A stretch of 64,000 nt of DNA, taken from the NCBI GenBank assembly GCA_032871835.1, contig CM065297.1:93021052-93085051 (forward strand), read 5' to 3'. The notes under the pieces are model-generated. The model searched no databases and was not told the origin of the DNA. It saw nothing but the letters and a program-made list of their open reading frames with translations. Origin of the DNA: Dipteronia dyeriana. Taxonomy: Eukaryota > Streptophyta > Magnoliopsida > Sapindales > Sapindaceae. The translations under genes were made by a program, and so were the position numbers. Positions 35,129-46,956 of the stretch are shown here, in pieces. Every line of letters begins with the position of its first letter. Position 1 is the first letter of the stretch.

Positions 35129-35136
35129 GTCTGCAC
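35129..35136. repeat. hAT target-site duplication, left copy
   Basis: GTCTGCAC, repeated exactly at 59465-59472. Confidence 0.85.
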
Positions 35137-35372
35137 TAATGGTGTAATTCTGGACCAGGTCCGGCCCATTAGGCACGTCCTGGCCAAGCCCTGTTTTTGT
35201 AAACGGGTCGGACTCGTTTACGAAAACGAAGGAATGGCACGGCCCGGTGGCCTGCTTCAGGCGGCCCATGTCGGCCTGGTCCACGGGCTTGGTCCATAAT
35301 CATTTTAGAAACCAATTTTTAAAAAATAAGTTTTTTTTGAAATTTGGGTTTAGGGTTTACGGAAAATAAAGT

Positions 35373-36509
35373 TGTTAACGGAAAATTTGCTCGGAATGAG
35401 AAATTCCTATTAACACTCTCGATACCACTACCACAAAAGTGGTGGCCGGGGTTGGTACCGTTGGTTCCCCAACCTGTTTAAGAGAGAGACGAGAGGCTGG
35501 AACGTAATAACAGTAAGGGGGAGCTTTATTATTGATTTATTTAAGGTACAAATAGCTCTCTAGTTTGCTCACAGTCTCTCGGAGGTGTAGGGTGGTGGCA
35601 ACTCGGTGCCTGTCGATTGGTGGACATGAAGGTGACCGTGTTCTGAATCCAGAATTTAAGCATTCTCAGTCTGTCTAATCTTTGTCATTTTTTTGTATCT
35701 GTTGTTCTCTGTTTTCCTGTGTATGATTTTCTGTCTCTCCTCTCTACCATGCTTGGCCCCTCATATATATTGTCCAATTAGGTTTTTAGTTCGCAAATAC
35801 TCTACCGTGATCTCATGAATCAGTTTCCTCCTTATCGGGCTGGATTCATCATTTAAATTTGAATTGTTTCCGGATTCGATGATATCGTTGTCGAAGATAA
35901 GTTTATTCCCTTATTTGAATTAAACTCTTGACGTGTATGTAAATATTATGTGGAGATGATCATGTGTGCACTTGTGCCATGGATCTTCATGGAGGTCACC
36001 CTGCCAGCTGCCCATTGGCCCGTAGAGCGAGGTAGACCCCAGCTCTGGCTCTATTTCTGTTTCTGTTCTTGGAAGCTTAAGATGGATTTTCCCTGACTCA
36101 TGGGGGTTTGAGGTGCTCTTGTAGACCTTCCCGGGAGGTAGCTGGGGTAGCGTAGATGTAGGCGTGATTATTCCCTTATGTCCAACAAGGACAGCAGGCT
36201 TCTAAAGAGATTGGCGGGCTTCTTTCGAATGTCTCTTGAGCTTTAAGACTTCCCCAGGCATTCACGGGGCGTTAGTGGAGCTCGACCTCATAGCCGAGGT
36301 TCCCCGATAGATGGCCTGGAGAAGCCCGGGTTCCAGTATTCTTATGGGGACTTGTCCTAGTCGGGTCTGGCTTATCTTCTAATAGTCTTGAAGCCGAGCC
36401 GAACTTTCCTGCTCCTGTGGGGTGGCTTTACAGTCTTTTCGGGCTTCATGATTGTCGATTATGGGTGAAAAATTTCTCTTTGACCCCTGGCCAAATTTCA
36501 CTATTAACA
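35373..36509 (-). repeat. 3' LTR of the Tat-like element (left, 1137 bp)
   Basis: Matches 54542-55663 over its length with several percent mismatches by eye and TG...CA ends. Confidence 0.9.
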
Positions 36510-36524
36510 GAAGTCCCCTCTGAC
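36510..36524 (-). promoter_or_regulatory. Polypurine tract of the Tat-like element
   Basis: The minus strand reads GTCAGAGGGGACTTC directly before TGTTAATAG of the LTR. The nested LARD has GTCAGAGAGAACTTC in the same place. Confidence 0.75.
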
Positions 36525-36720
36525 TTGAACACCGGTGGTAGAGTTGGGGTTGGAGTCAGATTCCTTATTTAATTGAGAAAAATTTTCTCCATAAAGATAA
36601 TTAATGAGAGCGAAATCTTCTCATTAATTACCCAATATTTGAATTTGAGACTGTGTGTTATTCGAAGAAAGACAGCTGCAATACGGCTCCAGGTGATCTT
36701 CCCGAGGATATCGTTGATAC

Positions 36721-36735
36721 TCCTCTATTTAAACC
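36721..36735 (+). promoter_or_regulatory. TATA-like promoter of the antisense ORF
   Basis: CTCTATTTAAACCCG is followed by a TC-rich leader with ATTTTCAAATTTCTTC-type sequence, the usual look of a plant core promoter and 5' leader, and then by the antisense ORF. Confidence 0.5.
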
Positions 36736-36869
36736 CGGTCTTACCGTTACTTTCTTCATACTCTCTCAAATCTCAAATTTTCAAATTTCTTCTTCCCTGC
36801 TTTCTCGGCCTCTATCTTCCGCTTGTTTTCTCACCTCTCTTACCCATCAATATCGACTTCCACAGATAG

Positions 36870-37838
36870 TGGTGATGCCTTGGTAGAGGGCTCCGGGGGC
36901 CTAACCAAGCTTCTCTTAAGCGGGTGCGAGGGATTTCAAGCGACGAGGAATCTTCCCCGATCCGCCAGCGCGTCGTTCTAACCATAACGTTTCTATCAGC
37001 TCTGGCTTTTCGAACCAGCCTGACAAACCTCTGAACCTAGTCGACGAAGATTCTGAAGTCGGGAAGAAATTAGATAAGGTCGGGAGGGCTTAAGTCACAG
37101 TGGCAAAGCTTCTTTCAGTGGTAGTCCTTCCTTTCGAAACCAGGGTCATCCTTGACACCACTGTCGACCCTCAGTCGATTGGCCGTCTTCGGGACAAGTA
37201 TGGTATTCCTGACACTGTTTCCCTAACTGTCCCCCACCGGAATTATGATGTTTTTAGCCCGCCCAAAGGCGTGATCCCTATCCACGTTGCTGCTTTTGAG
37301 AACGGGGTGAGGCTCCCTCTTCACCCCACCCTTCGGCGGGCTCTCAATGCCCTTTAGTTGGCTCCGTTTCAACTGACGCCCGACTTTTGAAGATATCTAG
37401 TCAGCTTCCTGGTATTGTGGAGGGAACAATGCGAGCTGAGCAGCGTAACCAGGGAGCCTGGGGCGGAGGAGCTCGCTTTCCTTTTCCAGATCGGTAGCCT
37501 GGCTGGGGTCCTACGAGGCTAATTCTATGCTAAGGCCAAGAATAGGCTTAACTTTATCAACCTCGGGGCTTTAAAGAAGGACCTCGCTTGGAAAAAATAA
37601 TAGGTACTGGCGGGGAGAGACTGGGGGAGCTCCATCTTCGTTGGAGGGCATGAGCTTGAGGTTCCTACCGTCTTTAGTGACAAACCCACCTGAAGTCGGG
37701 ATTCTTTGCCCGATGAGTCTAAAGCCGTGCTGAAGACCATACTGGCTCAGAACTACTTGAATCTGAAGTTTCCAACCGTCGACCCTTTTGATCCCCGCAG
37801 GGTAAACAAGTACCTGCGGATAATCGGTACATCCCCTC
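36870..37838 (+). pseudogene. Antisense ORF exon 1 (Transposase_28, 'putative gypsy transposon' domain)
   Basis: The plus strand reads VDPQSIGRLRDKYGIPDTVS, LTVPHRNYDVFSPPKG, AFENGVRLPLHPTLRRALNA, a TAG at 37355-37357, then LAPFQLTPDF, ELAFLFQIGSLAG, FYAKAKNRLNFINLGALKK and LNLKFPTVDPFDPRRVNKYL. This matches the Transposase_28 domain that plant genomes annotate as a gypsy-type transposon protein. It ends at a GTAAGT donor at 37839. Stops and frame changes make it non-functional. Its function in any element is unknown. It runs opposite to gag/pol. Confidence 0.8.
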
Positions 37839-37903
37839 GTAAGTATCTCGATCTATTTTGTTGTTTTTTTTATTGGATGGTTCAGTTTTGATGATCTTGA
37901 TTT

Positions 37904-37908
37904 CTTTC
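37904..37908. repeat. LARD target-site duplication, left copy
   Basis: CTTTC, repeated at 46926-46930. Confidence 0.8.
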
Positions 37909-40136
37909 TGTTAATAGCAAAATTTGGCTAGGGACCAAAGAAGAATTTTCCACTTCACAGCCTTCCCGCAAGGGTCCGAATTCGGGCTTGTATGACAAGG
38001 TATCAAGGTCCCCAAAGTCGAGCTACCACGCGCTCCTACAGTAGCAAGGCGAGGCCGCCCATACCATCTGAGCATCTAGCACGTGTCCAGGCTTACCAAA
38101 TAAAGCCCGACGAGACCGCGTCAAGCTCCTTATACCAGATAATGCCCGAAGGTAGGTCGACGTGAAAGGACTTGGGTCCCCCGACATCAAGGTATCTTGT
38201 GACACTCTCCTAGAGCTTGCTACTATCTCTACTTTCACTAGGAGACCTTCAAGGTACCGAACTTGTCTTGCAAAAGCACTCCTGCCTCATCGAGGTATAA
38301 TCTCGACCTGTCCAAGCATAAAAGGAAGAAGCCCGTAAAGCCCCGTCGTCACCAAAAGCGCCAAGATCCATTGTAGATCCTAGTATGGTTAAATCAAGTA
38401 GCAAGAGCAGTACTCGAGCGTACATCTCCACCCTTCCATAAGCGAGCCAAGGTCACCTGTTTATGGCAAACACCTTACCAGGGCCTGCTAGCCAAGCCCG
38501 CTACCCCGCTAGAAAGCCTGCATAATTAGGTCAAGCTCCATTATAAAGCTCGGTGTAGCTGAACCAAGCTCCCAACTACAAGGCTGAAACCCAATGGGAT
38601 ATTTCGCCTCTAAAATGGTTAGCACAAGCTCCATAAAAAGACCAGTATCTAGCTCTGTGACAATCGAGAGGTCCCCGGGGGACCCCGCCAGTGTAATGGA
38701 TCCTAGGGTACCCCGCCCTCAAGGATTATCAAATGTCACCTCAAGTGACCTCCATGAAGTACCTCTCCAAAGTGACATGCAGAACTAGAGCTCTCCTATC
38801 GGCAACGTAGGAAGGGAGGATTGACTTCCATGATATTTAAAGTACCATTAATGAGGTCAACCGCATTAATGGAGGCAGTCAACCCAGATAATGACATGAT
38901 CAACACCATTAATAAGAGAATATTCAACTCTTTAATGGTCGTCATTAGTGAAAGAGTCCAAAGAGGAAACAAATACCTTTTCCTCCAAGATATCCTCCAC
39001 AACCTATTCTTCGGGGTTAACTATACAGAAAATTTCAATTATCAAGGAAAGATGAGTCCGAAGAGGAAACAAACACATCCCCTCCGAGATATTAGCCAAG
39101 ATCCGATCAATTACATTAAAAAAAGATTGAAGAATCCTGGACTTGTACGCCAAGGTAGTCACCATTTATAAATATGCCTATAAAAGGTATAGGAAAGGGA
39201 TCCGATCAATGACAAAAGACAGACATGCTTCATTTAAAGATCTCTCGACATCATCAATGTATGTATTACCTTTACCTAGAATATATCGGTATCGGTCTAC
39301 ATTCGACCACCATTGTAAGCTCTCCAGAGCAACTACGTTGTATTACTTCACCATTCTTGTAAGCTCCCCGGAGTATTCTCTGAAATATACATAAGGAAGA
39401 GTATTCCTCCTTCCTCAGGATACTGCCTTGGAGTTTTTCAGCATGTGATCACTCGTGATGCTTTTCCCCCCTTGGTGAGTCCACCTCCCTCTACAAAAGA
39501 TTTGTGTTTCTCTTACTTGTGTCCTATGTAATGCATGCATATATGAGTGCGAGCTAGATTCTTACCTCGCTGGACCTAACGCTCTTATCTTCCCATCTAC
39601 ATGCTAAAGTCGCATATCAAGATGAGGAGAAACCACCCAGACTAGCTTGAAGGAAGTCGATGGGCTCTCCTGCATCATCTCTATGGCAGAAATCGAGCTC
39701 TCCAACACTGGAGCTAGATAAGCCCCCTCCTTACTTGTTATCTAGGTGGGGGAATTACAGGAAGGAATCGGGCTCCAGAACCGGGCTCCAGGTACCATGA
39801 CGAGCTCCGACCCCGACTGAGGACCAGGACCAGGACCAGGACCAAGATCAACCCCCTCACACCAGCAAGAGAACCTCAAGCTCCTCAGATCTACTTTATA
39901 AGCACGAAGCCCGACGGAGGGGATGGCTTGTCTTCTCGAGCTCCTCAAATATAATATATAAGTATGAAGCCCGACGGGCGGGATGACTTGTTTCCTACCT
40001 ACGATTTCATCCTCCTTCATATTCATACAAGATCAGGCCAGGTATCAACGGTACTGTCCCCGGCCACCACTTTCGCGGTAGTGGTAATGAGGGCGTTAAT
40101 AGGGATTTCTCATCCTAAACAAATTTCCCATTAACA
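37909..40136 (+). repeat. 5' LTR of the LARD (2228 bp)
   Basis: About 610 bp longer than the right LTR; the extra part is about 37957-38583. From 38586 on it matches 45358-46925 closely. A GGACCA microsatellite lies near 39825. A TATAAAAGG block lies near 39178. Confidence 0.85.
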
Positions 40137-40141
40137 CTTTC

Positions 40142-40159
40142 TGACGCCGTCTGTGGGAA
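40142..40159 (+). promoter_or_regulatory. Primer binding site of the LARD
   Basis: TGACGCCGTCTGTGGGAA, five bases after the LTR. The host element has TGGCGACGTCTGTGAGAA in its equivalent place. Confidence 0.7.
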
Positions 40160-40689
40160 GTTTCCACACCCCTTTTGAAAGCCTCTATGTCTCTACATGA
40201 GTATCATTATATTATCGAGGTAACATATTCATTATTCATGAATATCATTTACTATATACGATTTCTTTTCTCCATACTTGTCTACATCGCCTATGTATCG
40301 CATGTGGTGCTCATTTTATCATTTAACGAGTTTCGTTCATTGTGGAACAAATATGGTACGTGGGATTCCTGGTGGATCCAGTTCATTATGCTACTTCTAT
40401 GAAGTGAACCTGCTCAGATAATCGTGGAGCTCCAATACAGTAGCTCCCCGCTTGAAGATCTCCTATATAGCTGAACCATTCTGATACATCAAGAGCTCCT
40501 ATACAGTAGAACTGCACCTCTCATGCTCTTCTACAGCAGATCCACTGGCCTTCGACCTGTTCATATGGATCCCCTCATGCCTCCAGGTTCGCCTTTTGTA
40601 AGCTCCTAGGTAGAGGTAGCAGGTCGACCCATGAATCTAAGAAGCCAACTCAGCTGTGTAGCTTCTAGAGCAGCACGACCAGTAGAAGA
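40160..40689. other. Non-coding leader of the LARD
   Basis: No supported frame. Confidence 0.5.
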
Positions 40690-42960
40690 TTTGTGGTTCC
40701 ACGCCTCTTATATAGGGCCTATCAACGCCCAAGTGAGCCACTAAACTCTCGATTCATTCTAGTAGGGTCCAGAGCCCTCTCTCAGTTGCTGGGGACTTTT
40801 AGGATCCCGAGCATGCATCTGGACCAGTACCTCCGGTGGCTTCACTCCATGTTTACCGGACCATTCACCGCTCTAGCAAGCCACCGAAGCCCAATCTGAT
40901 CGAGGAGAGCTCAGAGGTTTCCCACTATTGGTAAGTCCTCCTACATGCCTAAGCTAACCTCTGGAGCAGCAGCCTCACTGTAAGGCCAAGTGGCTCCTCA
41001 CTTCGTATACAGGGCATGTCAACGCCCAAGTCAGCCACCAAACTCTAGATTCATTCCAGCAGGGTCTAGAGCCCTCTCTCAGTTGCTGAGGACTTCTAGG
41101 ATCTCGAGCATGCATCTGGACTAGTACCTCCGGTGGCTTCACTCCATGTTTACCAGGCCATTCACTGCCCTAGCAAGCCACCGAAACCCGATCCGATCGA
41201 GGAGCTCTCAGAAGTTTCCCACATTTGGTAAAGCCACCTACGTGCCTAAGCAAGCTTCTAAAGCGGTAGCATCGCTACAACACCGGTGGCTTCGCTCTAT
41301 ATGTACCGGGTCATTCATCGTCCTAGCAAGCCGCCGAAGCCCGATCTGATCGAGAAGAGCCTTGAGCTTTCCCACTCTTGGTAAGGCCTCCTACATGCCT
41401 AAGCTAGCCTCTGGAGTAGCAGCCTCACTATAAGGCCAAGTGGCTCCTCACTTCTTATACAGGGCCTGTCAACGCCCAAGTGAGCCACTAAACTCTCGAT
41501 TCATTCCAGCATAGTCCAGAGCCCTCTCTCAGTTACCGGGGACTTCTAAGATCTTAAGCATGCATCTGGACCAGTACCTCTGGCGGCTTCGTTCCATGTT
41601 TACCGGGCCATTCACCGCCTTAGCAAGCCACCGAAGCCCAATCTGATCGAGGAGCTCTCAGAAGTTTCCCACATTTAGTAAGGCCACATACGTGCCTAAG
41701 CAAGCTTCTAGAGCGGTAGCATCGCTACAAGACCGGTGGCTTCGCTCTGTATGTACCGGGTCATTCATCGCCCTAGCAAGCCACCGAAGCCTGATTTGAT
41801 TTAGGAGAGCCCAGAGGTTTCCCAATCTTGCTAAGGCCTCCTACATGCCTAAGCTAACCTCTGGAGTAGCAACCTCACTGTAAGGCCAAGTGGCTCCTCA
41901 CTTCTTATATAGGGCGTGTAACCGCCCAAGTGAGCCACTGAACTCTCGATTCATTCCAGCAGGGTCTAGAGCTCTCTCTCAGTTGCTGAGAACGTCTAGG
42001 ATCCTGAGCATACATCTGGACCAGTACCTCTGGTGGCTTCGCTCCATGTTTACCAGGCCATTCACCGCCCTTGCAAGCCACCGAAGCCCGATCTAATCTA
42101 GGAGAGCCTAGAGGTTTCCCAATCTTGGTAAGGCCTCCTACATTCTTAAGCTAACCTCTGGAGCAGCAGCCTCATTGTAAGGCCAAGTGGCTCCTCACTT
42201 CTTATACAGAGCCTGTCAACGCCCAAGTGAGCCAATGAACTCTCGATTCATTCCAGCAGGGTCTAGAGCTCTATCTCAGTTGCTGGGGACTTCTAGGATC
42301 CTGAGCATACATTTGGACCAGTACCTCCGGTGGCTTCGCTCCATGTTTATCGGGCCATTCACCGCCCTATCAAGCCACCGAAGCCTGATCCGATCGAGGA
42401 GCTCTTAGAAGTTTCCCATATTTGGTAAGGCCACCTACCTGTCTAAGCAAGCTTCTAGAGAGGTAGCATCGCTACAAGACCGGTGGTTTCGCTCTATATG
42501 TACCGGTTCATTCATCGCCCTAGCAAGCCGCTGAAGCCCGATGTGATCGAGGAGAGCCCAGAGGTTTCCCACTCTTGGTAAGGCCTCTTACATGCCTAAG
42601 CTAACCTCTGAAGCAACAACCTCACTGTAAGGCCAAGTGTCTCCTCACTTTTTATACATGGCCGGTCAAAGCTCAATTGAGCCGCTAAGCTCCTGTTTCG
42701 TTTCAGCATGGTCTAGAGCTTTCTCTCAGTTGTTGGGGGCTCCTTGAAATCCCAAGTATGCCTCTAGACCGGTACCAGACAGGTAGCCCATAAAGTGAGT
42801 CACCACTCATCCCGGAGGGGTCCAAAGTCTTCTCTCCGTCCCAGAAAACTTCTAGGAATCCCTGAGCATGTATCCAAACAGTTACTAGGCCGATGTCTCC
42901 TCTCCACTTATATGGGGCCATTCATCGCCCTAGCGAGCTACCTTGATCCCGATCTACCTC
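40690..42960 (+). repeat. Complex tandem repeats, about 300-bp unit with 150-bp optional subunit
   Basis: GTCAACGCCCAAGTGAGCC-type sequence recurs near 40729, 41018, 41468, 41919, 42218 and 42664. Steps are about 290, 450, 451, 299 and 446. The longer steps carry an extra 150-bp copy of the CTCCGGTGGCTTCGCTCCAT block. Recurrent short frames here are by-products of the repeat. Confidence 0.85.
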
Positions 42961-43199
42961 TCTAATTCAAAGGTAGGCAGACTTGAAGCCCCTCATGCAT
43001 CTACAGCAGCGGAAGACTTCAAGGTAGTTCCTACCTCAACATGAATAGACATGAAAGCAGAAATAGGAACCAAGTCATTCTCATCATCTATGCATCCATC
43101 ATCTTAATAATTTTCGGCTTTAGTTAGAGCGGACCCAGGTAACTCTCAACTTTCTCTGTGATCTATTCAAGGTATCCATCCTCCAATGATGATTAGGTC
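42961..43199. other. LARD spacer
   Basis: No feature was recognised; under 300 bases. Confidence 0.4.
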
Positions 43200-43560
43200 A
43201 GAGGAAAGAAGAGCTCGAGCTACCTAGCAAGCATAGAAGCGTCCTTCAGCAAATGAAGCACCCACTTGGCTCCCAAGGTAGCCACGCTGCCATGCAGAGT
43301 TTAAACCACTCCCACCATGTGGTCGTGGGTTGAAGAAGTAACCATCCTCATTGGCTGGCACGAGCTCGACCTTAGCAAACACCAGCTTGCTCTTGGAGAT
43401 TATCATACCGATGGCTCCTCTCCATTTGTACGGGGCCTTCCAATGCTCTAGTGAGCCATCAAGGTCTCGATCCATTCGGGGAGCACCCAAAGGTCCAGAT
43501 TCGTTCACAGTGGGGTCTCGAGCTCGATTACGATTGTTGAAAAATCTCATCTACCCCAAG
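43200..43560 (-). pseudogene. Antisense-ORF scrap in the LARD
   Basis: The minus strand reads GASFAEGRFYAC, then a stop and VA, close to EASFSEGYFYASYQVA of the host element's antisense ORF (about 47866-47915). It is antisense to its own element, as in the host. The rest has no recognised similarity. Confidence 0.5.
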
Positions 43561-43829
43561 CGGACTTCCAAACCGGTTACATAACTTGGGGACTAGAAGC
43601 TCAATATTTTCTCAATACTCCAGTGAGAGGGGCGATGACCCTAGCGTGAGACAAGTTCCTCTAGTTCGCAATAAAAAACGTCTTTTGCGGACAACCATTC
43701 TACTATCTACACTCATAATGCAGATCATCTCAAGAGATTCTACTCGTTAAAAAACTCCTGTAGCGAGACTGGTTATCAACTAATACCACCATGCATCGAT
43801 ACAACTTCGTATCAGCTCGCTATGAGTTT

Positions 43830-44975
43830 GCATCTATTTCGACATCGGTATCCGTAATAAATCCTTCCAGGAGGATCGCCATTACCAGGAGAGCTACACC
43901 GCACTTCTGATGCCCTGGACCGGATCAAATCCCTCCAGGAGGATCGCCACAGTAATTCGACAATGATCGCCTCGAGACCAGGAAATAGCTTAATAGCGCT
44001 CATGATGCCTCGGCCAGGCACCACCCCCTGCCAAGAAGGGTTTGAATGTAAGAGCATAGTTGTCATCCAGATCTTGAGACCAGGGATTGATCGAGGAAGC
44101 CCTCTCATCACCCCTGATGCCTTGGTCAGGTGACCTCCCCCAAGAAAGATCTGAGTGTAAGAGCATAGTTGCCATCCGGATCAAAATACCAGGATATAGC
44201 TAGATAACGCTCCTGATGCCTTGGTCGGGCTACGAGCCCCAAGAAGGGTCTGAGTGTAAGAGCATAGTTGCCATCCAGATCAAAATACCAGGACATAGCT
44301 AGATAGTGCTCCTGATGCCTTGGTCGGGCTACGACCCCCAAGATGGGTCTGAGTGTAAGAGCATAGTTGTCATCCTGATCAAAATACCAGGATATAGCTA
44401 TATAGCGCTCGACCCCCAAGAAGGGTCTGAGTGTAAGAGCATAGTTGCCATCCAGATCGAAATACCAGAACATAGTTAGATAGCGCTCATGCTGCCTTGA
44501 TCGGGCTACGACCCCCAAGAAGGGTCTATGAGTAAGAGCATAGTTGTCATCCGGATCAAAATACCAGGATATAGCTAGATAGCGCTCCTGATGCCTTGGT
44601 CGGGCTACGACCCTCAAGAAGGGTCTGAGTATACGAGCATTGTTGCCATCCAGATCTCGATACCAGGATATAGCTAGATAGCGCTCCTGATGCCTTGGTC
44701 GGGCTACGACCCCCAAAAAGGGTCTGAGTGTAAGAGCATAGTTGTCATCCGGATCAAAAGACCAGGAAATAGCTAGATAACGCTCATGGTGCCTAGGTCA
44801 GGCTACAACCCCCAAGAAGGATCTAAGTATAAGAGCATTGTTGCCATCCAGATCTCGATACCAGAATATAGCTAGATAGCGTTCATGATGCCTTGGTCAG
44901 GCTACGACCTCCAAGAAGGATCTAAGCTTAGGAGCATAGTTACCTGCTAGATCACGAGATCATAACAACCAAAAA
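43830..44975 (-). repeat. 99-bp tandem array in the LARD
   Basis: About eleven units with GATGCCTTGGTCGGGCTACG and GAGTGTAAGAGCATAGTTGC on the plus strand. It is the reverse complement of the array at 48990-51225, so both arrays have the same orientation relative to their own element. Long minus-strand frames arise because 99 is a multiple of three. Confidence 0.9.
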
Positions 44976-45292
44976 GTCATCCTGCTGCCTTAGCCTGGCC
45001 AACCCCGCTAGGAAGGATCTAGATGGCATAAATGCCTACCAGAATCATTTCGCCAGCTCATTTAAGTACCGTGATTCCTGAAAAAGGAACTCTAGGTACC
45101 CATATTAACCACAGAAGCTTCATCTGACATGATCGAGCAGTACGCTCATTTATTTTGCAGGAATGAATAGTACCACGGTTCTCTAAAGTCAATCACTGGG
45201 AACGATACTGGTTACCAATAAAAAGGGTCAAGAAAAATTCTTCATGTAGTACAAGATCTAGACTCCAACCCCAAATACTTACCGGTGTTCAA

Positions 45293-45307
45293 GTCAGAGA
45301 GAACTTC
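45293..45307 (+). promoter_or_regulatory. Polypurine tract of the LARD
   Basis: GTCAGAGAGAACTTC directly before the right LTR. Confidence 0.7.
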
Positions 45308-46925
45308 TGTTAATAGCAAAATTTGGCTAGAGACAAAAGAAGATTTTTTCACTTCTAGAACCCAATGGGATATTTCGCCTCTAAAATGGTTAGCACAAGC
45401 TCCATAGGAAGACCAGTATCTAGCTCTGTGACAATCGAGAGGTCCCCGGGGGACCCCGCCAGTGTAATGGATCCTAAGGTACCCCGCCCTCAAGGATTAT
45501 CAAATGTCACCTCAAGTGACCTCCATGAAGTACCTCTCCAAAGTGACATGCAGAACTAGAGCTCTTATATCGGCAACGTAGGAAGGGAGGATTGACTTCC
45601 ATGACATTTAAAGTACCATTAATGAGGTCAACCGCATTAATGGAGGCAGTCAACCCAGATAATGACATGATCAACACCATCAATAAAAGAATATTCAACA
45701 CTTTAATGGCTGTCATTAGTGAAAGAGTCCAAAGAGGAAACAAATACCTTTTCCTCCAAGATATCCTCCACAACCTATTCTTTGGGGTCAACTATACAGA
45801 AAATCCCGTTTATCAAGGAAAGATGAGTCCGAATAGGAAATGAACACATCCCCTCCGAGATATTAGCCAAGATCCGATCAACTACATTAAAAGAAGATTG
45901 AAGAATCCTGGACTTGCACGCCAAGGTAGTCACCATTTATAAATATGCCTGTAAAAGGCATAGGAAAAGGCTTTGATCAATGACAGAAGACAGACATGCT
46001 TCATTTAAAGATCTCTCGACATCATCAATGTATGTATTACCTTTACCTAGAATATATCGGTATCGGTATATATTCGACCACCATTGTAAGCTCTCCGGAG
46101 CAACTACGTTGTATTACTTCACCATTCTTGTAAGCTCCCTGGAGCATTCTCTGATATATACATAAGGAAGGGTATTCCTCCTTTCTCCGGATACTGCCTC
46201 TGGGTTTTTCAGCATGTGATCACTCGTGATGCTTTTTCCCCCTTTGGTCAGTCCACCTCCCTCTATAAAAGATTTGTGTTTCTCTTACTTGTGTCCTATG
46301 TAATGCATGCGTATATGAATGAGAGCTAGATTCCTACCTCGGTGGACCTAGCGCTCTTATCTTCCCATCTACATGTTAAAGTCGCATATCAAGATGAGGA
46401 GAAACCACCCAGACCAGCTTGAAGGAAGTCGATGGGCTCTCCTGCATCATCTCTATGGAAGAAATCGAGCTCTCTAACATTGGAGCTAGATAATCTCCCT
46501 CCTTACTTGCTATCTAGGTCGGGGAATTACAGGAAGGAATCTGGCTCCGGAATTGGGCTCCGGGTACCATGACAGGCTCCGACCATGACCTTGGACCTGG
46601 ACCAGGACTTGGACCAGGACCTGGACCACGACCAAGATCAACCCCTTCACACCAGCAAGAGAACCTCAAGCTCCCCAGATCTACTTCATATGCACGAAGC
46701 CCGATGGACGGGATGGCTTGTCTCATCGAGCTCCTCAAATCTACTACATAAGCATGAAGCCCGACGGGCGGGATGGCTTGTTCCTACCTATGATTTCATC
46801 CTCCTTCATATTCATACAAGATTAGGTCAGGTATCAAGGGTACAGACTCCGACCACCACTTTCGCAGTAATGGTCCTGAGGGTGTTAATAAGGATTTCTT
46901 ATCCTAAACAAATTTCCCGTTAACA
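45308..46925 (+). repeat. 3' LTR of the LARD (1618 bp)
   Basis: Matches the left LTR except for a gap of about 610 bp after CACTTC near 45355. TG...CA ends. Confidence 0.85.
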
Positions 46926-46956
46926 CTTTCTCTAACAGTGTTTGTTGTTGCTCCAG

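Larger units (their letters stand above)
37909..46925 (+). mobile_element. LARD-type non-autonomous LTR element nested in the Tat-like element
   Basis: LTRs start TGTTAATAGCAAAATTTGGC and end ...TTAACA; the duplication is CTTTC. The primer site TGACGCCGTCTGTGGGAA follows the left LTR and a polypurine tract GTCAGAGAGAACTTC precedes the right one. The 5.2-kb interior has only tandem repeats and an antisense-ORF scrap; no gag or pol. LTR ends, polypurine context and the 99-bp repeats link it to the surrounding Tat-like family. Both LTRs are very similar, so it is younger than its host element. Confidence 0.85.
37839..46956 (+). other. Intron of the antisense ORF, holding the LARD
   Basis: Donor GTAAGT at 37839-37844 and acceptor TTGCTCCAG ending 46956. 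Without the nested element and one target copy the intron is 96 bp, a normal plant size. Inferred from splice motifs and continuity of the protein. Confidence 0.55.

Noticed and set aside
40693..42408. Recurrent 65-75-codon frames (…RPSEPLNSRF…)
   Set aside because: By-product of the 300-bp repeat unit, with no typical coding features.
44126..44716. 196-codon minus-strand frame
   Set aside because: Runs through the 99-bp array; open only because the unit is 33 codons long, and no start or domain is conserved.
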